Below are positions 54,211-64,000 of a DNA stretch of 64,000 nt, piece after piece; within the stretch, counting starts at the first letter, position 1, and every line of letters starts with the position of its first letter. The DNA is from Micropterix aruncella (Eukaryota > Arthropoda > Insecta > Lepidoptera > Micropterigidae), in NCBI GenBank assembly GCA_944548615.1, contig OX155967.1:18732067-18796066 (forward strand), given 5' to 3'. Under the pieces are notes generated by a model, which made no database searches, was not told where the DNA came from, and worked only from the letters and a program-made list of their open reading frames with translations. Position numbers and translations under genes: made by a program.

Positions 54211-55029
54211 TACTCGCACGAGCAGCATCCGCTCGTGTGATGCGTGCCCGACCGGTAGAGGCGTTCCTGCGTTCGGTTCGGCTGTGGTAAAGCAAAGAGC
54301 AAAAAGCGTGCCCCGGTAAAGTGATACAATGAACCGACGCGACCTTTGCCAACGCACTGTTCCCGCCGCACGCGAGCTGCTCATGCGAGTCCGATGCCTG
54401 CTCATGCGGCCTGCACTGCATACATCGACTAGACACGCTTCATCGGACACGCCCGCGCCACGCCACACCGCACTGGAATGCTCACTCTTTAGTCACAACA
54501 ATACAAGACTTCAAAAAAAAAGGCAAATAGGACGAATTAAGTTGTAATATGTAGGTTAATTCACTTACAATACATTACATTTTCGTCGTGTCCAATTGAT
54601 GGCTAAAAACCGCTTTTGGTCGCGTCAAAATTATTGTGTTAGGAACATAGCAAGTCTCGTTATTACGCTTTATTTATTTATAAAGCCATTTACAAAAAAA
54701 ATACAGTTTCCAATTAAAACATCAAACAAAACGTTAAACTAAATTACTTAAACCACAGCAAGATATGAAACTCTTATAAGATGATGTTTATTATCAAATG
54801 TCGCTAAACTAAGCGAAACTTGTGCTTGGGCGGACATTCCATAAACACAGTGTACATTAATTATATAAAAGTAAAATAAAACAAAATCACAAATAAGTTA
54901 AATTTAAAAATAAGGAATACAAATATAAATATTTTTATCGCAGATTACTTTTGCCGCATTAGTAGCTGCCGCGTCGCGTTCATACGAACTTCATTATTAT
55001 TATAAAATCGAAGACTATCGCGGTTTTTT
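54211..55029. other. No gene recognised
   Basis: 54200-54480 is GC-richer with overlapping short frames on both strands but no domain. 54575-54650 is the inverted copy of 43793-43865. 54660-54720 looks like the reverse complement of an (AAAT)n LINE tail. Confidence 0.35.
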
Positions 55030-55497
55030 GACATTATAAATAGGATAGAAAACGAATATTGGATAGCGGAAGTAACCACTGGATGCAGTTTCAAAATTCC
55101 ATTGTGCTATCCAAAGAACAATTCTACTTTCCTCGCATGATCCGGGAAGCCATTGAAATAAGAAAAACCCCGAACTTCAATAGAGACGACGACGGTTACA
55201 AACTCTCTTCTACGTGGAACCCTCTTCTTAAAATGTTCCCGCAGCCGAACGTCGAACGCAAAGACGTAAAACAGGATACAGTGAGTGTTGTGTGCAAGAC
55301 GGATTTTCAAAATTCCCGCGCTCTGAGCCCGGCTCCCCACCACCGTTATAACTTACGCAGTGGCGGAAGCGGTATACGGCCTACCCGCAAAAACAACGGA
55401 TTGACAGCTCTTCAGTCTACCCTGGACAACGGCGGCTGCAACGTCACCGAAACCTCGGGTGCTACATATTTCACGCGGTAAATTCGTTCATTATTAT
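55030..55497 (+). pseudogene. Penelope-like element C-terminus and 3' end
   Basis: The frame 55059-55481 reads SGSNHWMQFQNSIVLSKEQF, PRMIREAIEIRKTPNFN and DDDGYKLSSTWNPLL, the end of the GIY-YIG domain of Penelope-like elements, followed by a basic tail and a stop. The left edge (ACATTATAAATAGGATAGAA, 55031-55050) and right edge (TTCACGCGGTAAATTCGTT) are inverted relatives of the edges at 31170-31711. Compared with that copy, a deletion joins the left inverted repeat to ATTGGATAGCGG at 55057. Confidence 0.82.
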
Positions 55498-55879
55498 TGT
55501 TGCCCGGATGAACCGCATTCTAATGTTGCCCGGAGGGACCGCAAATAAATATATAGCCAGCAAACTGACATGAGCATTGACCGATCGTCGATTTAAAGGG
55601 GTTCATAACGGGCGATTTTCGGACGAATAGAACGAAACATACGAATAAAACACTACCATTCAGGGTACGATGATTCTCCAAAGCAATTCTCAATTCTCCA
55701 CGTGTCCAGTTATACTACAAAACGAAGCGATCTTTCGCAACGTGGAACTTCGCACGCGCGCGACTTTGGTTGGGTTCGACTCATTTTAAAAGACCCAAAG
55801 TTATTATTTATTTATTTATTTATTTATTAGTTTCAAATACTATTCAAGAGCATTACAGACGATTTTTTTACCAGTCTCT

Positions 55880-56497
55880 GAGTATAGAAGCAGACTTCAT
55901 TGGCTTCGATTACGTGAACGTAGAAACATGCATATTCTCTTCCTTCTTTATAACATCCTCAACAATCCTACCACTCCCTAACGGAAAAATGCAATCACTT
56001 AGGAAGTCATGGTCTTCCACTCCGTTCCAGTCAGGATAGTAAAATTGCGAGTCCCACTCATAATTCTTCATTCTTTACTTATTCTTTCACCGCTCATGCA
56101 TCTGGACTATGGAACCAGCTCCCGTCAAATATCAGAAACGCACCAACGGTTTCTACCTTTCAAGTGTCTCTGAAAAAGCATTTCATGTCCCTAAATTCCT
56201 AGTTATCCTAGGTCTCATCCCATCCTCTCCTATCCTTCGCTCCTTGCATATTATTCCAAATACTAATTATATTTCAAAAATAGCATTTTTGTTACTTATT
56301 ACTACTAATTTTTGTCGTGTAATAAGTTTTTCTTCTTTTTTTTGTTATTTTTTTATCTCTTGGCAACTAAATTTTTACACTTCCATGAAGGTTGGCTGTA
56401 AGAGATTGTAGTTTAGGCAATAAGTCCGCCTTTTGTATGTTTTTGTTTACATAATGTGCAATAAAGAATCTCTATCTATCTATCTATCTATCTACGA
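55880..56497 (+). pseudogene. LINE 3' end with (CTAT)n tail
   Basis: RSRLHWLRLRERRNMHILFL then LYNILNNPTTP (from 55889), a stop, and WNQLPSNIRNAPTVSTFQVS then LKKHFMS in another frame form the C-terminal end of a non-LTR reverse transcriptase. A 3' untranslated region follows with CCGCCTTTTGTATG, GTGCAATAAAG and a (CTAT)n tail (56470-56495), typical of lepidopteran elements. A (TTTA)n lies upstream at 55803-55830. This is the intact counterpart of the split copy at 36980 and 40285. Confidence 0.8.
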
Positions 56498-56499
56498 AT

Positions 56500-57524
56500 C
56501 CAATTCGCCCTTGAATATTAAATCTAGAGTGTAAGTCTATAATAAATGACCTATATAACTAAATTATGCTAACATTGAACAAGAAAAAAACATAAAAATA
56601 TAAAACTAAGTAGAAGACAGATTATGATAAACATCAGGGAGTTGCCTTTTTAGCTGCCAAAGGGATACAAAATATGTCTATTTCTGTGGGTAAGGAATTA
56701 AGAAGAGCTATAACCCTCCCCACTTGTACAAAAATATTTGTACGATGGTACGGCACATTAAACAATAGATGCGATCTCCTCGCTGTGTAATTTACCGGTA
56801 CGTACAATTCAAACTCACATAGTATCTCTGGCAAATAAATAGTTCCATGCTGATGCAAATGGTCGATTGCTGCGTTGTTTAAGGGTTGTAGTTATAACTT
56901 CGTATTTCGTCACATGTTACTATGTTCCACGCCAAATTTGACGCCCCTTCACTGAACCCGGTGCTACGGGAAGCGTCCAATTTTTGAGCCTCAGATAAAT
57001 TGTGTAGGATCCACCGCGAGCACAGCTTTCTCACAGCCAAATGTTTGTGTAAGATTGATTATACCTGCCTGTGCCTGAGGATGCACGAATCTCATGGTAG
57101 TCCACATGCCTGCCTGTTTTAATCATATGGCGCCACAGCATCGATGTTTTAGTTGTTGACTGAAGTAGTTGTCTTAATGTCCATATGTTAAGAAATTAAC
57201 ATAAATATATCGTGTTTAAAGTCAAATGAAAGGTCTAATTGAGTACTTTCCGGAAATACACATGTAGGTATCTATATGGATAAATCCATAAACCATAAAT
57301 ATTTCACTAAAAATCGTTATAAATACAATAGTTCCCTGTATGTAATGGCATACGTGTTTTTTATTCTTTTTAATATATTTACTTGTTTTATCGTTTATAC
57401 TACGTACGGTAACGACCCATTGTATACTATCGTTTATACTACGACCTATCGTTTATACTACGTACGGTAACGACCAGTGTCTAACGACAATTATCTTACA
57501 GGCGGCCGGATTTTTATAACATCA
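56500..57524. other. No gene; repeats only
   Basis: 57160-57400 is a copy of the unnamed repeat at 48655-49150. 57387-57480 is a local tandem of ATCGTTTATACTAC and GTACGGTAACGACC. The minus frame 56634-56858 shows no domain. Confidence 0.4.
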
Positions 57525-57638
57525 CGTGTCAGTACTCAGGCGGTCACCCATCTAAATATTGATCACGCCCGACGTTGCTTAACTTCGGTGATCTGACGGA
57601 AACCAATGTTTTAACGCGGCTACGGACGCTACACGTTT
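57525..57638 (-). ncRNA. 5S rRNA-like sequence (pseudogene or 5S-derived SINE head)
   Basis: On the minus strand, GATCACCGAAGTTAAGCAAC followed by GTCGGGC and then TAGATGGGTGACCGCCTG match the conserved core of metazoan 5S rRNA, including the internal Pol III promoter region (A box, intermediate element and C box lie here in functional 5S genes). The 5' stem (GCGTCCGTAGCCGCGTTAAA) and the 3' end (GTACTGACACGTGATGT) have drifted and no longer pair well. It could be a dead 5S copy or the head of a SINE3-type element. Confidence 0.8.
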
Positions 57639-57956
57639 TCATGGAATAAATATCAAAAAGTTCTTACCATTATTACGATAGCCATGGCGGAGTCTTCCCC
57701 CTCCGTCACGGTAGATCAAGCGGCGACAATTTCTTTCACATTAGGGCGGACGAAAGTTACACATCCATTTACACACAAACACAACACTATCACCGCTATG
57801 ATCACAGATCAAAAACACATTAGAATCCAACAGAATAATTAATGGAGTAAACGACTTCAGGGCGTGCACGATATTAAATACTTGTATGATTTTGTGAAGA
57901 GATTGATATAGTGGCAAGCCGTTGACGCCATGAACATTTTTATTGTGTTTGTCGAC

Positions 57957-58135
57957 TACAACGAACGAACCCGTCACCCCAGGAAGTTCTCTCCCGTGAG
58001 GTGAACGTAGAAGACTTTGAGGACGATACAAATCTACCGTCCAGCACAAACCACGAACCCGCCAGAGACCAACGCCTTACGGGGAAGGACTAGGAAGGTA
58101 ACCCAGTGGGGACACCTCGCCCCCTGGCTACTTGT
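57957..58135 (-). repeat. GC-rich dispersed repeat, tail fragment
   Basis: CTACAACGAACGAACCCGTC and CCAGGAAGTTCTCTCCCG, to ACCAACGCCTTACGGGGAAG and CACCTCGCCCCCTGGCTAC: the 3' third in minus orientation. Confidence 0.65.
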
Positions 58136-58639
58136 TTCGGCACAGTATACCAGACAGTAGCTTCTCTTAGGACACAATTAAAATCGAAAGCGAATACGTC
58201 ACGAGTTGTAAGGGCTCAGATATGACCGCCAGATGTCCCGCTACTCGACCCACGCAGATATCCAAACGTTAGAAAACTGTTGCCAGCCCTTACCTGCGCG
58301 TAATGCTAACCAAAGGCGTTCGTCGGGACGTAACCCACCCACATTCCTCGCACCCTCTTCCCGCAATGCACCGTAGCTCGAGTGTAAAGCGACTGGTTGT
58401 TATTTTACTTTATTTTATTTCATTTTATTTGGTACCCAAACAGAATATTGACAACACATACAGTGACATATATATACTACAGTTACATGACTACATCAAT
58501 ATCCTTTTGATATGAGTACACAATTAGCACAATTCATGAACAATGGTTGAATTAAAAAAAAAATACGTATAAAAAAAGGAAAAAAAACAAAAAATACCAG
58601 AATTACAGTATTTTAAAGAGGGACGCTTTGAAGGAGCAT
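58136..58639. other. No gene recognised
   Basis: 58340-58395 (TTCCTCGCACC, CCCGCAATGCACC, AGCTCGAG) recurs at 62485-62535, a short shared segment next to GC-rich repeat fragments in both places. A TTTTATTT-rich run follows. Confidence 0.4.
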
Positions 58640-59105
58640 AAACTGTGGTTTCGGCCAGACCTCCGGACTCCGGAATGGTTACGGGTACGTCGCTTGCGCG
58701 TTCTTCTCTCTTACGTAGAAGTGATTCAGTGTCTACCGAATCTATCGCGAACCACGGCATCGTTTCCCGGCTTTACACCCGGTATCTGGTAGCCGATTGG
58801 TCGTTTCAAGAGCAGTTGCTGTAAGGTTAACAACTACCCCCGCTCTATATGAAACAAAGCCGTTTCCAGACTCCCCCGACTATCAGTCGGAATGCACAGT
58901 CAATTAGCTGATGCCGCACGGTGCGTAAACCGTCCATGAGCGCACGAAGAACGATTTCTAGGGGAACTTGCCCGCATGCCAGGGTCCTACCCGGGCTCGC
59001 ACTTCTGCGTGGAGGCTGCCGGATGGGTGTTGACCCGTGAGTTTGGCCGACCTTTACGCATGGGTCTTAGTGGCCTAACTGCAACAGGGCCCATTAGCTC
59101 CCATG
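58640..59105 (-). repeat. GC-rich dispersed repeat, subfamily A, 5' two-thirds
   Basis: Minus-orientation A copy ending GCAACAGGGCCCATTAGCTC at its head. It is head-to-head with the plus copy at 59165, separated by about 60 bp. Confidence 0.78.
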
Positions 59106-59164
59106 AACGCCATGCACTAATTGAATCTATCGCCGCATCGCACCCTCGAACGCGATCATCTGGT

Positions 59165-59850
59165 AATGATGACTGCCAGGGAGCTAATGGGCTCTTGTTG
59201 GGTTGGCCACAAAGACCCATTCTGTCCAGGGTTGGTCACACTCCCGGGTCAACACCCATCCGGCGGCCTCCATGCATGAAGTGCGATCCTGAGCAGGACT
59301 CTGGCCTTAGGGCTAGGTTCCCTTAGGAATCTACCTTCTGGCGCTCCTGAACGGTCTGCGCACCGTGCGGCGTAAGCCAATCGATTGTGCACTATGACTA
59401 ACAGTCGGGGGAGTCTGGAAGCAGTACTGTTTCCTATAGAGCGGTGGTGGTTGCGGACCTTACGGCGACTGCTCTTGAAACGACCATCGGCTACCCGATC
59501 CTGGGTAAACATCCGGGCAAAGGATGGCGTGGTCCGCGATAGATTCGGTATACACCGTTTCACCGCTTCGTAAGGGAGAGGATCGCTCAAGCGACCTCGA
59601 ACTCGTAACCAATCGAGAGACTGGAGTAATCTGGTCGCAATTGGAAGTAAGGGCGTGAGTGTAAGCCCGCTGGGTAACACTCCTGGCTATCTCGCGGTTA
59701 AGGCGTTGGCCTCTTACGGGTTTGTGGCGGAGCTAGACGGTGGACTGTTTGTCCAAGTATTCTGCGCTCACCCCAGGGAGATAGAACGACTAATCGTTAA
59801 AACTTCCTGAGGTGACGAATTCGCCCGTTGTAGTTGACAACTCTAGTTGC
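59165..59850 (+). repeat. GC-rich dispersed repeat, subfamily A, near complete
   Basis: Starts near GGGAGCTAATGGGCTCTTGT and contains every A block to GTTGTAGTTGACAACTCTAG at 59829-59850. The best single copy for building a consensus. The tRNA-like CTATCTCGCGGTTAAGGCG lies at about 59687-59705. Confidence 0.82.
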
Positions 59851-59867
59851 CATGTAACCAGTTTCGT

Positions 59868-60590
59868 CATGAACGGTTTCGTGCAGCTTGGGCCTCAAGA
59901 TCCATTTTGTTCTCGGATCGGCTCAACTCCACGATTCAGCTCCTATTCAGAAGCCTCCTCGAGTGGAAAGCTACCCCGGGTAAGACTCCTGTGTCTCAGG
60001 CTTTAGACCTGATGGACCGGTTTCTCCCGGCGGGATTGCATCCCGGCGCCACTGGGCGGTTTGTGCACCGGTCGGCGAAGCCAATCGGTTGTGCATTCTG
60101 ACTACTTGCTGAAAGGGTCTGGAGACTATGGAAATACGCTGTTTCCTATGCAGCGGGGACGGATGTTAACCTGTTGTCATGCCACTCTCGAAATGACGTT
60201 GGGCCACTCGATCCCGTCTGGCACAACGGGCGAAGAACGCCCAGGTCCGCGATAAATTCAAACGGAATTACCGTTGAAATACAACAGGTAGAGGTTGCGT
60301 AAGTGACTTCGGACTCGTGACCAGACGGGAGGACGGAGGTATCCTGAAGGTTAATTCGAGATGGAGATATCCTGCCAAAACTGGTAGTTAGGGGGTGAGG
60401 GTGCCCGATGGTTACCTTTCGCGGTGCCTCGCCGTAAGGCGTTGGTCTCTAACGGGTTGCTGGTGAACTAGACAGTAGATTGTCCTGTCCCCAAGTCTTT
60501 TACGCTCATCCCACGGCTGAAAGAACGATATATATCGTTATACCAGCCTGGGGTGACGGGTTCGCCCGTTGTAGTCGACACCGCCCTCCT
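59868..60590 (+). repeat. GC-rich dispersed repeat, subfamily B, near complete
   Basis: Starts ATGAACGGTTTCGTGCAGCT and ends GGGTTCGCCCGTTGTAGTCG. It lies directly after the A copy, the reverse order of the B-then-A pair at 26815-28312. Confidence 0.82.
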
Positions 60591-62074
60591 GTCATATAAC
60601 CAACACGTAAAACGGCGAATCATATCGAAGACGCTGCTTTATCCCTAGGAGGCATGACACCCCTGAACACATTACATTCTTTTTTTGTTGAGCAGTCGTG
60701 TAAAAACCCATCTTATTATCATAATCAATGATATTATAGATGACCAAATAAATTGCTAATAGTTTCGCCAGACAATGCTATCAGTGCCATCTGCATGCCT
60801 CCGGCGTAGAAGGGTTGCCAAAGCGTTCTATGGCAATTAGCAATCTAATACCCTACTTAATCAGTTCCTTTATCTAACTATTAAAACATTTGTAATTTGA
60901 TATGCGATCTGATGTTAATGGAGGTACACCTACTTTAGGCGAAGATAGAATAGAGTCGAATACGATGGTGATTCTAATAGCATAGTAGAATAAGAACAGT
61001 ATAACATATCCATAGTACGCACCGATTGCGCACTCATACAAACGCCCGTTGTCCGTACGCTACCACTACATAGATTCTCGGGCCCCTCGGTGCCCGAGAC
61101 ACATGCAACAAGTGATGAATGCTGTCAGCACTAATTCAAAGTCAGCACTAACTCATACATTCTGTTACAGTACAATTTTGGGAACCGACTCTTGATCTAT
61201 AAATCAAAAATACATAAAGGTACATAATAATTATAAAGAATTGCATTTCTGCTTTAATGGGCTCACAACTTGTCAAGTGTGTATTTGTTGTGGCAACCCT
61301 GGTGGTTCGACAAAGCGTAGGTACTTATTTCGAAAACGAGCTCGAGATGTCCTACTGACGTTATTTTAATATGCTAATAGCTTGTTTTAATTACAATTTT
61401 GAGGCATATTCTTAAAAAATGCTTGTACCTATGTTCATACGTAAAATACATTACTATGACCTGTTTTTCACCCAAGTGTAGCAGTAGCGCGTTGATGTCT
61501 CTTCTCATCAATATACAACTCGCGTGTCAGCCATCACCGCGAGCTTCTTACCTGGCACGTCTCACTTTCGAGAGGGAGAGAGAGAGAAAGCGCTAAATAA
61601 GGAGGCAGACAGTGAGGTGTGTTCTAGCACGATTATACTTGTCATGCCATCAGCGTGCGCACCTTGTCACCGAGGCGCCAAAGCCTCTCAGAAATGATAT
61701 ACCACCTGTGCTTGGGTGGTGTCTACTCAAATCACGCGCACGTGTTCGTAATATTAGAGCAGGCCCTAATGTATACGAGTGTTGCAAAATCAGAGAGATG
61801 CGATTTGACGCATCACAACAAACAAAATAAAAGGTATATACATACTACATTACCCTTACTCCACCAAAGGATGTTTTCAATCGACCAATAGATCGTATAT
61901 ATTACCATTAGTAGAATAATGGCGTATTTTATGCTTATAAGTATTTTATGCTTACAGTTTTAATATAACCGTTATAAAACCATAGGTCGAATAGAAGTAG
62001 CGGAAAGAGTATTAGATATTTAAAACAACAGTTTGAGTTGTCATATTTAAATACTCTTTCTTTCTATCTTTCAA
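60591..62074. other. No gene recognised
   Basis: 60660-60700 matches 40890-40940. Overlapping frames at 61612-61891 and 61399-61596 have no domain or splice context. 61575-61590 is a (GA)n run. Confidence 0.35.
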
Positions 62075-62790
62075 AATAAAATATTTTTGTAGGCCGGGTG
62101 AATTCCCGTTGTTGTCGCATCTATTGTATCAGCACGCAGCACTCTGCTTAATCTGTGGCAGAGCGATGAGATGAGTGAAATTATTAGTTGGGTCACACTG
62201 AAGGACGGCAAACAGTTAAGCCCCCCCTTCAGATAGCCTCCCTGCGTATCCATAAGATTTTTGTAATCTTTTAGTGTTTTCATACAATATTTGTTGCATT
62301 TTTCGGGGGTTATAATATTGTTGCATTTTCCTAGGTGAACAGCCGGGCATAGGATGCTGTGGTCCGCGATAGATTCGGTATACACCGTTTCACCGCTTTG
62401 TACCGTTTTAACGACTAATCGTTAAAACTTCCTGATGTGACGGGCTCGCCCGTTGTAGTTGACAACCCTTGTTGCCCAAATTCCTCGCACCGTCTACCCG
62501 CAATGCCCTGCAGCTCGAGAGTAAAGCTACTGTTTCGTATACTGTTTGGAAGACTTCCTATAAAATTCAAAGGTTTTATTATTATTTGTGTATAAATATA
62601 TATTAATTTCACTTAGGCTAATAAAAACTGTATAATTATCATGTAATGGGCATTGTATCGGATATAATAAATATATACTTTAGCATAATAAAATATTCTT
62701 GTAGATCGGACAAATTCCCGTTCTTGTCACATCTGCACGCAGCATTCTTGATTAATCTGTGGCAGAGCGTTGAGATGAAGTGAAAAAAAG
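62075..62790 (+). repeat. Direct repeat pair, about 105 bp
   Basis: 62075-62182 and 62687-62790 share AATAAAATATT, TTCCCGTTxTTGTCxCATCT and TTAATCTGTGGCAGAGCG. Between them lies the GC-rich fragment 62333-62478. Confidence 0.8.
62333..62478 (+). repeat. GC-rich dispersed repeat, internally deleted
   Basis: GGTGAACAGCCGGGCATAGG and CCGCGATAGATTCGGTATAC jump directly to AACGACTAATCGTTAAAACT and the GTTGTAGTTGACAACCC tail, so about 220 bp of the A repeat is missing in the middle. Confidence 0.75.
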
Positions 62791-63075
62791 TAGAACAGAT
62801 TTGTAAGCGCCCATACGTACTTATTCGGTAGGTAGGAGAAGCAGATCAGACAGCCATGCAGCGGTCTGTCGGGTGGGACGACCGAGCAACTCACAGTTTC
62901 ACTCGAGATACGCTCTCTGCCCAACGAGATCTGGCCCAAATTATAATTATCCGAGTATCATTTAAGGTACGTATTATACACATATATACTGCACGCACGA
63001 TTCCATTTAAGGACAAAGAAAAAGTCTATATTTGCAAAGTTGGTACTATCTGACAAATCAAAAGACTTATCGATT
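62791..63075. other. No feature recognised
   Basis: Short stretch with no domain, repeat or terminus that I can support. Confidence 0.3.
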
Positions 63076-63356
63076 GGCTCGATTGCGTTTCTTCGTGGAC
63101 TAAAATCGGAAATTAGGTCGTGTGAACGAGACAGCGCGTTACGATAGAGTGTAATGTGAAATGAACGATTGTCATTTATTAACATTATAACTACCCACCA
63201 AAAATAAAGCATCCGAATCTAAGACCGCACTAAATGTGTTAGTTTGGTAGTTTTTATCGACGATCGTTCGTTTCATATTCCACTCTAACGTATTGCTCTA
63301 TCTCGTTCGTTTGAACTAATTTCAGTTTTAGTTCACAAAGAAACGCATTCGGGCTC
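63076..63356. mobile_element. MITE with long terminal inverted repeats, copy 2
   Basis: The left end GGCTCGATTGCGTTTCTTCG and right end AAAGAAACGCATTCGGGCTC are inverted. The interior matches the copy at 10292-10594 in reverse (TTTTTATCGACGATCGTTCG against CGAACGATCGTCGATAAAAA). Confidence 0.75.
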
Positions 63357-64000
63357 AATTTTTGTATTTTTATGGTTTTTCAAAATATGACGAAAACAAA
63401 ACCATTTTAATTTGTGTTATTTATAGCATTGATTATATATCAGATTGCTTAATGCAGTACTACAATTTGGAAGTTAGTAAATTAATTATTATTCTCTTAT
63501 GTTCAATATAGCGGCGCTCGTGGTCATATATATCAGATTGGCGGCACTCTTTAGATAACGCTCTAAACATATAAAATAATAAAATAATAATGAAATAAAA
63601 TAATAAAAAATTATAATAATATAATAACAAACGAATTTTTGAATCAAACCACATTATTTTAATATTATTTACATAAATATGTATTTTTTATTTTGTGTAC
63701 AGGTTTTAATATGTAATAATTACGCAGTTAAAAGTTCAGATAGACTAATAGATGGTCAGCCTATCGCTCCGTATAATTTCTGTTATGTAATCAGCCAATA
63801 TATAAATACGATAGATAGCACTGGTAACTGAATGTTATTATTGTTATCATTGGTTAAAATATTTGGTTTTTATAATCAATCAGTCCTTTATAAATAAATA
63901 AAAACATTAATTTTCAATGTTGTTATAGATGGCCAAATAAATTGCTATGTGTTTCATCGTCAATGCTATCAGCGCCACCAGCATATTTCGCCGGCGCAGT
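63357..64000. other. No gene; AT-rich with dispersed repeat traces
   Basis: 63800-64000 contains ATAGATAGCACTGGTAA and TCAATGCTATCAGCGCCACC, which recur in diverged form near 27595-27650, 28395-28440 and 60770-60800. An unnamed repeat, often adjacent to the GC-rich family. Confidence 0.4.

Overview
This window is eukaryotic, intron- and transposon-rich DNA, most likely from a moth or butterfly (Lepidoptera). The evidence is spliced exons of a metazoan gene, many non-LTR, Penelope, Helitron, hAT and Ty3/gypsy remnants, and LINE/SINE 3' tails of a type common in Lepidoptera. The order-level call is inference. There are no operons or prokaryotic genes, and most long open frames are translated microsatellite or repeat.

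The only host gene recognised is rhophilin (Rho-GTPase effector) on the minus strand. Two consecutive coding exons are seen, 34544-34660 and 13149-13276. Together they encode most of one HR1 Rho-binding domain, with matching phase and consensus splice sites. They bracket a 21.3 kb intron. The rest of the window is the flanking introns or gene ends; no other exon could be found.

Layout: 1-13148 holds a pair of AGGGCTC-type MITEs (one expanded by an (AT)n tract), an internally deleted hAT element with an intact 8-bp target duplication, copies of a GC-rich dispersed repeat, a MITE and a Helitron-like 3' end. The intron 13277-34543 holds a 366-bp perfect tandem duplication, a tRNA-derived SINE, LINE 3' ends, three long (AT)n tracts around foldback DNA, a young Ty3/gypsy element (19069-25950, minus) with 1328-bp LTRs, more GC-rich repeats, Penelope fragments and minisatellites. 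From 34661 to 64000 lie LINE, Helitron and SINE fragments, a 2.56 kb array of 589-bp units arranged head-to-head (two forward, two inverted, flanked by (AT)n, splitting a LINE), a 134-bp hAT MITE, many GC-rich repeat copies, a second Penelope fragment, two LINE RNase H/zinc-knuckle remnants and a 5S-rRNA-like sequence.

The features most likely to be undescribed are the AT-flanked 589-bp palindromic array with its foldback relative at 17661-17851, and the roughly 650-750 bp GC-rich repeat family in two subfamilies (called A and B here). A perfect 27-bp-stem hairpin inside one B copy and the 5S-like sequence also deserve a look. No database search was possible; repeat names are my own labels.
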